A stretch of DNA of 50,548 nt, from positions 23,535 to 74,082 of the forward strand of contig DHIZ01000293.1 in the NCBI GenBank assembly GCA_002404055.1, in the 5' to 3' direction. Source of the stretch: Chloroflexi bacterium UBA4733. GTDB lineage: Bacteria > Chloroflexota > UBA4733. The position numbers were made by a program, and so were the translations under genes. This document shows, piece by piece, positions 1-8,998 of the stretch (the stretch's first letter is position 1; every line of letters begins with the position of its first letter). The notes beneath the pieces are model-generated. The model searched no databases. It saw nothing but the letters and a program-made list of their open reading frames with translations, and had not been told where the DNA came from.

Positions 1-60
1 CGCGACTTTAGTCGCCGGCCGTCTTACCCACGAACTGCGCCAGACTTGATCGATGCACCA

Positions 61-1506
61 CTATATCCGCAACGGTCGGTACTCGCCACGGCTCAGGTAG
101 GGCTGCGTCTGGGTGTTCTCGTTCAGCCGGATCAGCAGTTGCTCTTGCAGCCGTTGTAAGGTGGCCTGGTATTCCGGCAGCCCGGCCAGGTTGCGCAGCT
201 CGTGCGGATCCTCCTGCAGGTCGTAGAGCGCAGCGGGACTCGGCGGGATGTTCACCGGCTTGTCCAGGTGCAGCCGGCCGAGCTTCCTGGTATCAAGCGA
301 GGGATCGCCCCAGACCAGCTTGTAGCGCTCGTCGCGCAGCATGCGGTCGCAGCCCATCTCCGCGTACACCGTGGCACGATGCGCCGTCTGGGCGCCGCTG
401 AGGACAGGCAGCAGGCTGTGCCCCTGGTCCAGCCGATGGGGCGTGACGCCGCAGAGTTCGTTCAGTGTCCGGCCCACGTCGAGCAGCTCCACGAGGGCTG
501 CGCTCTCCTGGCCGCCTTGAATGCCGGGACCGGCGAAGAGCATCGGCACGCGCACGCTCGCTTCGTAGAAGGTGGTCTTGCCGAATCGCCCGTGATCGCC
601 CGCCATCTCACCGTGGTCGGCGGTGTAGACAATGATCGTGTTCTCCAGGACACCTTGCTGGGCCAGGCAGTCGCGAATCTGGCCGACGTAGGCGTCGACC
701 TGACTGATCGTGGCACGGTAGCCCCGCCGGCCCTCCGGCAGCCAGGCCGGCGCCGAAGTGACGCCCCAGGGCGCTGCCTCCGCCGACTGGCCGTACTGGT
801 CCAGGTAGGTCGCGACGGGCGCCACCGGCGAGTGCGGCGCCGCAAAGCCGACCTGCAAGAAAAAGGGCTGCCCCTGATCGCGTCCGCGCAGCCACGCTAG
901 CGCCTGATCGCCAATGAAGGAAGTGCCGTGGAAGGCCTCGGGCAGCGTCCAGGTGTGGGACAGAAAGCTGGGATCACCCCGATGGCTGGCATCCATGAAA
1001 TAGCCCCAGTGATCATAGAAGGCGAGGGCAGCATCAAGCTGATGATTGGCTTTCAGGAAGTCGCTGAAGGCGCAGCGGATGCCGGTGCGGAACATGTCAT
1101 CGCCCGACGTCTCGCAGATCTCATCCCAGCCGAGGGAGTCCATCAAGGCCCGGTGCTGATCAGAGCAGAGGTCCGAGTCGTAGGCGTGGATCTCCATGTG
1201 CGTCTTGCCGATGGCGCAGGTGCGGTAGCCGCTTTGGCGGAACTGCTGCACGAAGGAGGGTGTGCCCGGCGGCAACTGATGCAAGTTGGTGAAACAGCCC
1301 GTGTTCATCCCGTAGCGGCCGGAAGCTATGGCGGCGCGGGAGGGGCAGCAGAGCGGCGCGGTGCAGTAGGCGGCGCGAAAGCGTGTGCCTGCCGCCGCCA
1401 GGCGGTCCAGGTTGGGCGTGAAGGTCACGCCGTTGCGCTCGCCCCCCAAGAAATCCCAGCGGTGCTGATCCGCCAGGATGAAGACGACATTGGGCTGCCC
1501 TGTCAC
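61..1506 (-). CDS. Sulfatase (alkaline phosphatase superfamily)
   Basis: A sulfatase that would hydrolyse a sulfate ester, probably on a sugar. The N-terminus has the metal-binding strand NVVFILADQ. The formylglycine motif C-C-P-S-R lies near residue 53, followed by the helix AAIASGRY. A second metal site, YTADHGEMAGDHG, lies in the second half. About 481 residues is normal for the family. I chose the GTG at 1504-1506 because AGGAGG lies six bases upstream; a GTG five codons earlier would put that ribosome site inside the gene. It follows a binding-lipoprotein gene on the same strand. An internally deleted near-copy lies at 16298-16576. The exact substrate cannot be read from sequence. Confidence 0.93.
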   Translation of the reverse strand: MTGQPNVVFILADQHRWDFLGGERNGVTFTPNLDRLAAAGTRFRAAYCTAPLCCPSRAAIASGRYGMNTGCFTNLHQLPPGTPSFVQQFRQSGYRTCAIGKTHMEIHAYDSDLCSDQHRALMDSLGWDEICETSGDDMFRTGIRCAFSDFLKANHQLDAALAFYDHWGYFMDASHRGDPSFLSHTWTLPEAFHGTSFIGDQALAWLRGRDQGQPFFLQVGFAAPHSPVAPVATYLDQYGQSAEAAPWGVTSAPAWLPEGRRGYRATISQVDAYVGQIRDCLAQQGVLENTIIVYTADHGEMAGDHGRFGKTTFYEASVRVPMLFAGPGIQGGQESAALVELLDVGRTLNELCGVTPHRLDQGHSLLPVLSGAQTAHRATVYAEMGCDRMLRDERYKLVWGDPSLDTRKLGRLHLDKPVNIPPSPAALYDLQEDPHELRNLAGLPEYQATLQRLQEQLLIRLNENTQTQPYLSRGEYRPLRI

Positions 1507-1589
1507 GACACTCCTCCTCACTTGCTCCTGTCGGACGCCAACCTCGTGATTGGCCCCGTTGGTCCAGGTGGCGCCAGGCTCGCGCTCGC

Positions 1590-3137
1590 CTACGGACAGA
1601 GTGCCACGCCGTGCGCCTGCAAGTTGTCGGTCAACTGCTTGTTCAGGTTAGCTGCCAACACCGGCACAGCTCCTCCACAAATGGCAGGATTCGGTGTGGC
1701 CGGTGCAGTCGGCCAGGCGATATTCATGCCCTTCATCTCCCAGGACGGCTGCGGAAAGAACCGCCCGGCGGCGATTCCGTCGACGATCACCTTCTTGTTG
1801 CTCGGTGGAATCGTGCTCGCGTTGTACTCCGGCGACTCCTGGACCTTGCGGTTCGCGTAGACGCTGGTGGCGCCGTCGTCCCGAACCTGCTGCAGGAGCG
1901 TGGATGGGTCATTGGTGAACTCCAGGTATTTCCAGGCGACATCCTTCACGTTCGAGAGGCTGAAGATGGCCACTCCTTCGCCGACCAGTCCTTCAATGCG
2001 CGGCTTGGTCTTATCTCCCAGCGGCTCTAACGTGCAATCCCAGTCGAAGGCTCCTTTAATCGCCGTGTTGAAGTCCTGGCGTTGATCGAACGACAGCAGC
2101 ATGGCGACTTTGCCACTCGTAAAGTCGAGCTTCAGCTTGGCGTTCTCGGCGTCCGTTGGGCTCACATGGCTCTTGCACGTGATGCCCTGGTACCACTCGT
2201 ACGCTTGAATAGCGCCCGGTTGATCGTAGTTGACCCGAGTACAGACCCCGGGCTGCGTGGGACCACCTTGCCACAAGAGCTGCCCCACGTTGCCGGCGTA
2301 CTCGACAGTCCAGAAGGACGGCACGCGCCCGCCAACCTGAGTCCAACCGCCGTCCTGGTACTTGTTGAGCTTTGTCGCTGCGTCGAGCCAGTCCTGGTAG
2401 TCCCAGGTCAGATCCGGATAATTGAGTCCCTGTGCATCGAACAGGTTCTTGTTGTAGTACAGGAAGGAGTAGTCGAGGACATCCGGTAAGGTGTAGATTT
2501 TCCCGGAGATACTTTGCATATCGAGAGCACTCGCGTAAAAGTCTCCTTTCGGGACCACCTTGCTGCGCGCAATGGAGGGAGTGAGGTCGACCAGCACGCC
2601 GTGGGGGGCGAAGGATGGGAACTCGGCCTGCCGGCGAATTCGCGCCACATCCGGCGGCGTGCCGCTCGATACGAGCACGGGCAGCTTGGCAGCAAAGGTG
2701 TTCGTAAAATCCTCCAGGATCGTCACTTCCGGATTGCTTTGGAGGAAGGCCGTCTTCGTCTTCTCCCAACGCGCCTTTACCTGCGGCGTCCCCACGATGT
2801 CGAAGTCCATCACGTGTAGGCTGGTGGTCCCAGCTTTCGGCGCCTGCGTCGCCAGTACGCTGCTGGTGGACTGGATGGTGGATGTCGAGGCAGGCGCAAC
2901 GGCCGAAGCCGAACTGGCGGTGACCGATGCCGAGGGCGGGCCCGCGGTGCTGGTCGCCTTCGCCGCACCTGTCACCGAGGGCGCTGCTGAGCCAGTTGTC
3001 GTTGTGGCCGCTTGCGACGACTCGCTGCCTGCGCTGCCCACGCAGGCCGACAGTAGGACGGCAACGCTCAACCCGCATGCCGACACCACGAAGTGTCGCC
3101 GAGGGAGCAAACGACTGCTGACCGGATACTGTGCCAT
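1590..3137 (-). CDS. ABC sugar-binding lipoprotein (family 1 SBP)
   Basis: An extracytoplasmic solute-binding protein of 515 residues, probably sugar-specific. The signal region has twin arginines (LPRRHFVVS) and a lipobox LLSAC, so it looks like a Tat-exported lipoprotein. A Ser/Thr/Ala-rich linker of about 80 residues follows, then the type 1 SBP fold (LHVMDFDIVGTPQVKARWEKT; later FTSGKVAMLL). The ATG at 3135-3137 is chosen because it sits just before the signal peptide with a GGAA-type site upstream; the frame stays open further 5' but only via a TTG. It precedes the sulfatase at 61-1506 by about 80 bases. No permease gene is nearby. Ligand unknown. Confidence 0.9.
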   Translation of the reverse strand: MAQYPVSSRLLPRRHFVVSACGLSVAVLLSACVGSAGSESSQAATTTTGSAAPSVTGAAKATSTAGPPSASVTASSASAVAPASTSTIQSTSSVLATQAPKAGTTSLHVMDFDIVGTPQVKARWEKTKTAFLQSNPEVTILEDFTNTFAAKLPVLVSSGTPPDVARIRRQAEFPSFAPHGVLVDLTPSIARSKVVPKGDFYASALDMQSISGKIYTLPDVLDYSFLYYNKNLFDAQGLNYPDLTWDYQDWLDAATKLNKYQDGGWTQVGGRVPSFWTVEYAGNVGQLLWQGGPTQPGVCTRVNYDQPGAIQAYEWYQGITCKSHVSPTDAENAKLKLDFTSGKVAMLLSFDQRQDFNTAIKGAFDWDCTLEPLGDKTKPRIEGLVGEGVAIFSLSNVKDVAWKYLEFTNDPSTLLQQVRDDGATSVYANRKVQESPEYNASTIPPSNKKVIVDGIAAGRFFPQPSWEMKGMNIAWPTAPATPNPAICGGAVPVLAANLNKQLTDNLQAHGVALCP

Positions 3138-3203
3138 CGCTTTTCCGTTCCATATATGCAGAGGCGTGGAGCCGCACAAAGTCGGACCCCCATTATTGTA
3201 GAG

Positions 3204-4238
3204 TCAACTCCAGGCAAACGCGACGCCGAGGTACACGTCGGGATGCTCGTGGAGCCCAGCATAGGCCTCGGTCGCCCGCTCCGGCGGCAAGGTGTGCGTG
3301 CGCAGGGGGGCGACCTGGAGGCGCAGCGCGTTGGGCAGCTCGCGCATGCAGTCCAGGATGTAGCGCAGGTTAGCTTCGATACTTAGCCGCACCGGCACGC
3401 GTGGCAGGGCCGTGCCGTCCTGCTGGGGACTCGTTGAGGCATGGGCGCCGATGATGCGAATCGACCGCGTGTGCGCCGTCCCGACGAAATGGGTGAAGCT
3501 GACGTCGCCACGAGGCCGACCACGCGGTGTTCCCAGCAGGATCAACTCGCCGAAGCGGGCTACCACGTCGATAGCGGCGGCGACGGGATCGGGAAGCCCC
3601 GTCGCATCGACGACGGTCTCAGCCCCAGCGCCGCCGGTGGCGGCCAGGACCTGTTCGACCGCCCGGAGTTGTTCCTCCAGACCGCAGACCGCCGCGATCC
3701 GGAGCCTGCTCTCATTCGGATCCACTACCAGGACGCGAACACCACTGAGACGAAAGAGCTGGGCCGCCAGGTTGCCGATCATCCCCTGGCCGATCACGAC
3801 GACGGTCTCGCCGGGCTCAGCACTGGAGAGGCGTCGCGCTGTGATGCTGATTGCCGCCAGCCGGCTGAAGACGGCGGCGTCGGGAGGCACGCCGGCGGGG
3901 ACCGGCACGGCCACGGCGTCCGCGCGCACAATCGCCACCGAAGCGTGGACGCTGCTGTGGAGCACGTGTTGCCCAACTGGAAAGCGCGGCGTGTCCGGGC
4001 CGGCTGCGATCACCTCACCGACGGCTGCATAGCCCGGGCGAAAGGGATACTTGCCATAGTCGCTGACGTCGCTCTCCAGGGCCAGGCCTGTGAAGCTTGC
4101 CAGCTCCGTGCCTGGGCTGATCGCTGTGAACCGGTTGCGGACCAGGAGGTCGCCCGAATGGAGGGAACGCTCGTCCAACTCAAAGTCCTCCAGGTCCACG
4201 GCAAGCGGCTGCCGCATGATCAATCGACGCCCACGCAT
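3204..4238 (-). CDS. Medium-chain dehydrogenase/reductase (Zn-ADH-like)
   Basis: A 344-residue MDR-superfamily oxidoreductase. The N-terminal GroES-like domain contains AISPGTELASFTG, the GTE signature of the bi-domain subgroup that lacks the classical catalytic Cys. The Rossmann region follows (VVIGQGMIGNLAAQLFRLSG, then VVDPNESRL). The usual Cys cluster for structural zinc is not visible, so metal dependence is doubtful. It would oxidise or reduce a sugar-derived alcohol or ketone with NAD(P). The ATG has AAAGGGG upstream. A strong minus-strand promoter (4363-4391) lies ahead of it, and the gene could lead the transcript into the binding protein and sulfatase downstream. Confidence 0.85.
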   Translation of the reverse strand: MRGRRLIMRQPLAVDLEDFELDERSLHSGDLLVRNRFTAISPGTELASFTGLALESDVSDYGKYPFRPGYAAVGEVIAAGPDTPRFPVGQHVLHSSVHASVAIVRADAVAVPVPAGVPPDAAVFSRLAAISITARRLSSAEPGETVVVIGQGMIGNLAAQLFRLSGVRVLVVDPNESRLRIAAVCGLEEQLRAVEQVLAATGGAGAETVVDATGLPDPVAAAIDVVARFGELILLGTPRGRPRGDVSFTHFVGTAHTRSIRIIGAHASTSPQQDGTALPRVPVRLSIEANLRYILDCMRELPNALRLQVAPLRTHTLPPERATEAYAGLHEHPDVYLGVAFAWS

Positions 4239-4362
4239 GCCGTTCCCCTTTCCAAGCCCCCACGCCCCGCATTCCGGCGGAAAGCCCAGCCGGCAATACC
4301 GATTTCGTTCACGGGGTTACTCTCGAATCGGCGGAAATTCGTACGTGTTTCAAACTAAAACG

Positions 4363-4391
4363 AGCATAGCCTAGCTCTTCCTCACTGTCAA
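4363..4391 (-). promoter_or_regulatory. Sigma-70-type promoter for the MDR gene
   Basis: Reading the minus strand, a perfect -35 box TTGACA (4386-4391) and a -10 box TATGCT (4363-4368) are separated by exactly 17 bases. Transcription would start about 120 bases upstream of the dehydrogenase ATG at 4238. Confidence 0.65.
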
Positions 4392-4433
4392 TTGCTTCGG
4401 GGTGTCGTCGTGCGGGCAAGACCGGCTACCACT

Positions 4434-4462
4434 TTGACAAGTACCGTCGCGTTGGGTACAGT
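4434..4462 (+). promoter_or_regulatory. Sigma-70-type promoter for the SBP operon
   Basis: A perfect -35 box TTGACA (4434-4439), a 17-base spacer, and a weaker -10 box TACAGT (4457-4462). It points at the binding-lipoprotein gene starting at 4660 and leaves an untranslated leader of about 190 bases. Confidence 0.55.
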
Positions 4463-4659
4463 GCATTTGTTGACGACACGAACGAATGTCGGCACTGAGT
4501 GAGGAGCGCGACTGCTGTCCCCGATGCCACGTTCGTATGGAGCCGGCGGCAGCCGGGCCAGATACGAGGGAGGACATGCCGGGGCGAACAGACGGGAGTC
4601 GGTTCGTATCGGAGCAGCCGAGCCTTCGCGATCAACGCAAGGTGTGACGGGAGGTTCCC

Positions 4660-6021
4660 ATGAACAGTGTCCTGACACGTGGGGTGATGACGAGCCGCCG
4701 TGCTCTCCTTCGATTCGCAGTGTCCGGACTGACGGCCCTTGCTTCCCTGCCGTTGCTGACCGCCTGCGCGCGTCCACTTGGCGCTGCCACCGCTCAGCCG
4801 AAGGCGCTCACCGGCACCGTCGAGGTCTGGGGTGAAGCAGTGTTCCCGTTCGATAAGGATGTGGGCGGCCAGATTGTGCAGGAGTTGGAGAGCACGCACC
4901 CCGGCCTCAAGGTTGCTTTCAGCCCGATCGACGACTTCGACGGCCAGAAACTGCAAGTCACGGCGGCCGGAGGGACTCCGCCGGACCTGGACGACGTGAA
5001 TGGCATCTTGCCGCAGGGGCTAGCCCTGGCGGGCGCCGCCAGCTCCTTCGATCCGTACCTCGCCAAATCGACGGCCATCAACAAAGCGGACCTGTGGCCG
5101 TCGCTCCTTGCCGATGCCACCTGGACGGGCAAGCTGTTCGGTATCGGTTACGCCCCCGACATTCGGATCATGTATCTCAACGCCGGTCGCTACAAGCAGG
5201 CGGGCCTTGATGTTCACCAACCTCCCAAAACGTGGGACGACCTGGAAACGGCCATCGGCAAGACGCTGCAACGGAACGGTCAGGACATCACGGTCGCCGG
5301 CTTCTCCCCGTTCATTGGCAGTGGCATCGGTAACCTCTGGCTGGTTCCCTTCTGGCAACTTGGCGGTGAACTGCTCAGCACGGATGGCGCCAAAGTTACC
5401 ATCGCCAACGATGCCGGCCTCAACGCCTGGACCTGGCTGCAGAAGATCATCAACCAGCAAGGAGGCTGGCCCGCCCTCCAGGCCTTTCAGAAGGGGCACG
5501 ATCCCAATCAACTCTTCGCCACCGACCTCATGGGCCTCTACTATGCCACCAACGCCGAGCGCGCCGAATCCTTCCCCAAGTTCAAGGCAAGCCCGGACTT
5601 TGGCTATACGACATACCCGCTGCCGCCAGGCGGCCGGCGAGTCACATTCGGGGGCGTCCACACCTTCGTCCTGCCGAAGGGCGCCAAGCTACCCGACGGC
5701 GCCTGGCTCTTCCTGGAAGCCCTGCTCTCCAAGCAGAACAATCTCAAATTCTCCCTGCGCTACGATCGGGTGCCCGTCCGCCAATCGGTCGCCTATTCCG
5801 CTCAATACATCCAGGGCGATCCGTTCCGGAAGCTGGTGGGCGAGGAGATGCCGGGGCGCCACTGGCTGATCGCGGCGCCGGGCGCAGGAGGCATGCGCAG
5901 TGATATCATCGGCGTGGTCGCTGATATCCTCCAGAACAACCTGGGCATTCAGGCCTCGTTGCAGAAAGCGCAAGCCGCCATGCAAATCAAGCTGGATAAG
6001 GCGCTCCATGTCGGCGCCTAA
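4660..6021 (+). CDS. ABC sugar-binding lipoprotein
   Basis: A 453-residue substrate-binding protein. The signal peptide carries twin arginines (TSRRALLRF) and ends in a lipobox LLTAC, so Tat export and lipid anchoring are likely. The mature part has the SBP type 1 pattern (GTVEVWGEAVFPFDKDVG; AAGGTPPDLDDVNG). The C-terminus ends ASLQKAQAAMQIKLDKALHVGA, matched almost residue for residue by the tiny relic at 19628-19768. The start has GGGAGG five bases upstream. It leads a plus-strand run that continues with a deacetylase, a second SBP fragment and a sulfatase. No permease genes follow. Confidence 0.92.
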   Translation: MNSVLTRGVMTSRRALLRFAVSGLTALASLPLLTACARPLGAATAQPKALTGTVEVWGEAVFPFDKDVGGQIVQELESTHPGLKVAFSPIDDFDGQKLQVTAAGGTPPDLDDVNGILPQGLALAGAASSFDPYLAKSTAINKADLWPSLLADATWTGKLFGIGYAPDIRIMYLNAGRYKQAGLDVHQPPKTWDDLETAIGKTLQRNGQDITVAGFSPFIGSGIGNLWLVPFWQLGGELLSTDGAKVTIANDAGLNAWTWLQKIINQQGGWPALQAFQKGHDPNQLFATDLMGLYYATNAERAESFPKFKASPDFGYTTYPLPPGGRRVTFGGVHTFVLPKGAKLPDGAWLFLEALLSKQNNLKFSLRYDRVPVRQSVAYSAQYIQGDPFRKLVGEEMPGRHWLIAAPGAGGMRSDIIGVVADILQNNLGIQASLQKAQAAMQIKLDKALHVGA

Positions 6022-6194
6022 GCACATGGCCATAACTTTGGCAAGGATTGGCGTGGGCCGATTTGTCCGGCATTCAACAGATACCAAGCTCTGGAACAGG
6101 CGGAGGCAGTATTAGCGGAGTTCTTGCGTGTTGATGCGTCGTCTTTACCGCAGTTCGTCTGAAACCCGGCGATTGAAGTTGATGAGGAGACACC

Positions 6195-6944
6195 GTGGCC
6201 ACTGAAGCACCCTTGCATATCGTGGGCGTGGGCGCCCATCCCGATGATGTTGCCGTGGGAGCCGGTGGCATCATCGCCAGCTACGTGAAACGCGGCCACC
6301 AGGCCACTATCCTCTCGGTGACCTACGGAGAGACGGTGCGCACACCCGGACCGGCACAAGAGGAAGCCAAACAGATCCGTCGTAAGGAGGGCGAGGATAT
6401 CGCGCGTGTACTCGGCGCGGATACCAAGTTCCTCGGCCTGCCTGGCAATACCATCATCCCCTCTTGGGAGGTGAAGACCCGCCTGGTGAACGAGCTCCGG
6501 CAATTAGCGGCGAACGTCATCCTCTTTACGACCCCATGGGACACCCACGCCGATCATCGCAACTTATCCGAGGTGATGAAGGATGTGATGTACTATGTCG
6601 GTCACCCGGGCATGGCATTCGATGCGCCGCCATGTCAACTCCGCAGCGCCTGGATGTACACCATCGAATATGACACCGAAGAACTGCATGCGCCGGATCT
6701 CCTGTTCGACATTTCCGACGTGTTCGACCAGAAGCTTGCAGCACTCACCGATACGCGCCCCATCTTCAGCCATGCCGGCCAACAGAAAATGCGGGAGGTC
6801 GTCCAGGCGGCGAATCGCTTCTGGGGCATGCGCTGTGGCGTGGCCTATGCTGAGCCGATCTTTCAGACGTGGGGGAGCATGCGTCTGGCCCAGCTCACCC
6901 GTGACCACTTCCGAACGGCCGAGTTGCCCTTGATGAATGGTTGA
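6195..6944 (+). CDS. PIG-L family deacetylase (LmbE-like)
   Basis: A 249-residue zinc deacetylase of the PIG-L/LmbE family, which removes acetyl groups from N-acetylglucosamine-type substrates. The zinc motif AHPDD sits at residues 14-18 and the paired histidines HADH at 118-121. The GTG start is supported by GAGGAGA just upstream. Its placement between binding-protein and sulfatase genes fits a role in stripping acetyl groups from amino sugars. The related function in mycothiol or bacillithiol synthesis is less likely in this context. The last bases overlap the start of the SBP fragment that follows. Confidence 0.9.
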   Translation: MATEAPLHIVGVGAHPDDVAVGAGGIIASYVKRGHQATILSVTYGETVRTPGPAQEEAKQIRRKEGEDIARVLGADTKFLGLPGNTIIPSWEVKTRLVNELRQLAANVILFTTPWDTHADHRNLSEVMKDVMYYVGHPGMAFDAPPCQLRSAWMYTIEYDTEELHAPDLLFDISDVFDQKLAALTDTRPIFSHAGQQKMREVVQAANRFWGMRCGVAYAEPIFQTWGSMRLAQLTRDHFRTAELPLMNG

Positions 6945-7395
6945 GCACTCCCCAGGTGTCGCCGTGCAGAACTACGACGTCGCACCCGTCCCGAAGGGCA
7001 CGCAGCGGTTGCAGATCGTTGGCGGGCAAGGCTTCGCCATTGTCAGCGGCGCCAAGCACCCCGACGAAGCCTGGAGTTGGTCCAAGTTCATGATTTCCGA
7101 CGACGCGCAGAAGTATATCGGTCAGAATAGCGTCTGGAACCCAGGTCGCCGCTCCATGGGCAAGTACGCCCTGCCGCCGGACGGCAAGCCGAGCCGCTTC
7201 CTGGAGGCCTTCTATGACACCGTCACGACCGACGGCTTCAGTCCCTGGTGGTACGTCCCAGGCTGGGACCAGTGGAGTAAGGTGATGAACGATGGCCTCG
7301 CCCCGGCCTGGAATGGGCAGGCCTCCGCCAGCGACGTGGCCGCCAAGATCACGCCGACCCTGGACAACATGCTGAAGAGCCAGGCGAAGCAATAG
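6937..7395 (+). pseudogene. C-terminal fragment of an ABC binding protein
   Basis: About 150 codons that read as the last third of a family 1 solute-binding protein: YDVAPVPKG, then GGQGFAIVSGAKHPDEAWSW, then a tail ending MLKSQAKQ. There is no signal peptide, lipobox or N-terminal lobe. The apparent ATG at 6937 lies inside the end of the deacetylase gene and has no ribosome site of its own. The homology begins within a few codons of the deacetylase stop, so the N-terminal two thirds, and perhaps permease genes, were lost by deletion. Confidence 0.85.
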
Positions 7396-7442
7396 CCGGG
7401 GCAAGGATCGAACATCATGGATCGAATCGACGAGGAGAGCGC

Positions 7443-8954
7443 ATGACCGCATCGCCCCGGCAGCCGAATGTGCTGCTGATAACGACCGACCAGCAACGCT
7501 ATGACGCGTTGAGCGTGAACAACCCCTTGGTACAGACGCCGAACCTCAACCGGCTGGCAGGCATGGGCACGACGTTTTGCCACGGCTACGTGCAGAACCC
7601 GGTCTGCATCCCGAGCCGCGCCTGCATCCAGACCGGACGCTACGTGCACCAGCACGGCGTGGACCATATGGTGGAAGCCATAGGGGACACGCCCGGCCTG
7701 CCACCCTGGGAAACCACCTTTATGGAGCGCCTGCAGCAGGCCGACTACGCAACGGCCGCGTTTGGCAAGATCCACATGCTGCCTCCCAAGGGCCTCGACG
7801 AACTGGGTCTCACCATGGGCAAAGGAGCGCGCTGGACCGTCGCGGAAGGTTCTCCGCTCGGGCCGTCCCAACTGGGACCAGTCTATGGCGAATGGTTGGA
7901 GCGCAAGCACCCAGGCGCTACTGAGGCGCTGTACGCGCAGCGCCGACAGGAGGAATATCGGGGGCAGGCGACTGCAATCGTGAACGTCCTGCCGGCAGAC
8001 GAGTACGTGGACTACTGGATCGCCGAACAGACCTGGGACTACCTGGAACGGTCACACGAGCGCCCGTTCTTCGCCTGGTGCGGCTTTTGCGGGCCGCATC
8101 CACCGTACGACCCGCCGGAGTCTTACGCCAGTCGCTACCGTCCCAACGACGTGCCGCTGCCGCGGCTGCTGCATGCCCGGCAGCAGGGCGTCGATGGGGG
8201 CGACCGGCCCAGCCGCTTCGACCGCCCCGATGGCGAAGCACTCATCCGCAAGATCACCGCCTACTATTGGGCGATGACGACGTTCATCGACGACATGGTG
8301 GGCCGGATCATGGAGACCCTCACCCGCCGTGGCCTCTGGGACAACACGCTGGTGATCTTCACGTCCGACCACGGCGACATGCTGGGCGACTTCGGCAAAC
8401 TCGGCAAGGAGAACTTCACGGAGCCGGTGGTGCGAGTGCCCTACCTGCTGGTGCCACCGGGCAGCGTGCCGAGCAACGGCGGCGCCCCGGAGCAGCGTCA
8501 CTATGACGGGCTGGTCGAGCACATGGACCTGGCCCCGACCATGCTGGACTACGCCGGCATCCCGCAGCCGCCTTCGCTGCCGGGCGTCAGTTTGCGCCCG
8601 ATCCTGGAAGCGGTAGACCTGACGGACCCGGCGCTCGGAGGCAAGGAGGCGATCCTTTGCGAGTACGTCCCGAAGCACCAGCGCTGGCGTTCGATGTGCT
8701 TGCGTACCGACCGCTACAAGTATGTGTTCTCCGGAGCCGGCCGGCCGGTAGAGTTCTACGACCTGCAGGCGGACCCGAACGAACTCACCAACGTGGCGAG
8801 CGATCCGGCCTACCGCCAGGAGGTCGTACGCCACGCCGAACTGCTGCTCGACCGCTTGGTCCAGACGCAGCAGACCGCCTGGTCTGGCGATCCGGCGATG
8901 CGCACGGCGTCGCACAACGCGCCAAAGGTCGATGCATTCGGCCAGCGTCTATAG
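7443..8954 (+). CDS. Sulfatase
   Basis: A 503-residue sulfatase. LLITTDQQRYDAL forms the first metal site, the formylglycine motif C-I-P-S-R begins at Cys55, and FTSDHGDMLGDFG supplies the second metal-binding set. KLGKENFTEPVVRVPYLL is the conserved substrate-loop region. The ATG has GAGGAGAGCG directly upstream. It starts the sulfatase-nitrilase-sulfatase run; the next gene begins 45 bases after its stop. No signal peptide is visible, so the enzyme is probably cytoplasmic. Confidence 0.94.
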   Translation: MTASPRQPNVLLITTDQQRYDALSVNNPLVQTPNLNRLAGMGTTFCHGYVQNPVCIPSRACIQTGRYVHQHGVDHMVEAIGDTPGLPPWETTFMERLQQADYATAAFGKIHMLPPKGLDELGLTMGKGARWTVAEGSPLGPSQLGPVYGEWLERKHPGATEALYAQRRQEEYRGQATAIVNVLPADEYVDYWIAEQTWDYLERSHERPFFAWCGFCGPHPPYDPPESYASRYRPNDVPLPRLLHARQQGVDGGDRPSRFDRPDGEALIRKITAYYWAMTTFIDDMVGRIMETLTRRGLWDNTLVIFTSDHGDMLGDFGKLGKENFTEPVVRVPYLLVPPGSVPSNGGAPEQRHYDGLVEHMDLAPTMLDYAGIPQPPSLPGVSLRPILEAVDLTDPALGGKEAILCEYVPKHQRWRSMCLRTDRYKYVFSGAGRPVEFYDLQADPNELTNVASDPAYRQEVVRHAELLLDRLVQTQQTAWSGDPAMRTASHNAPKVDAFGQRL

Positions 8955-8998
8955 TCAAGCCGCGTCGTTACGTGCGGGATGCCCTGGAGGGCCAAAGT

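Larger units (their letters stand above)
4239..4659. other. Divergent intergenic control region
   Basis: About 420 bases between two divergent genes with no coding content that I can recognise. It holds one good sigma-70-type promoter on each strand, listed separately. An AT-rich stretch at about 4346-4362 reads TTTTAGTTTGAAAC on the minus strand. It resembles a half-site of ROK/XylR operators (known form TTAGTTTG) and lies just downstream of the minus-strand -10 box. Confidence 0.6.

Noticed and set aside
1..60. Possible gene end before the first sulfatase
   Set aside because: Sixty bases show no frame or motif that can be assigned.
3178..3203. TTGACT and TACAAT strings upstream of the SBP at 3137
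   Set aside because: The two boxes are not at promoter spacing to each other on the minus strand.
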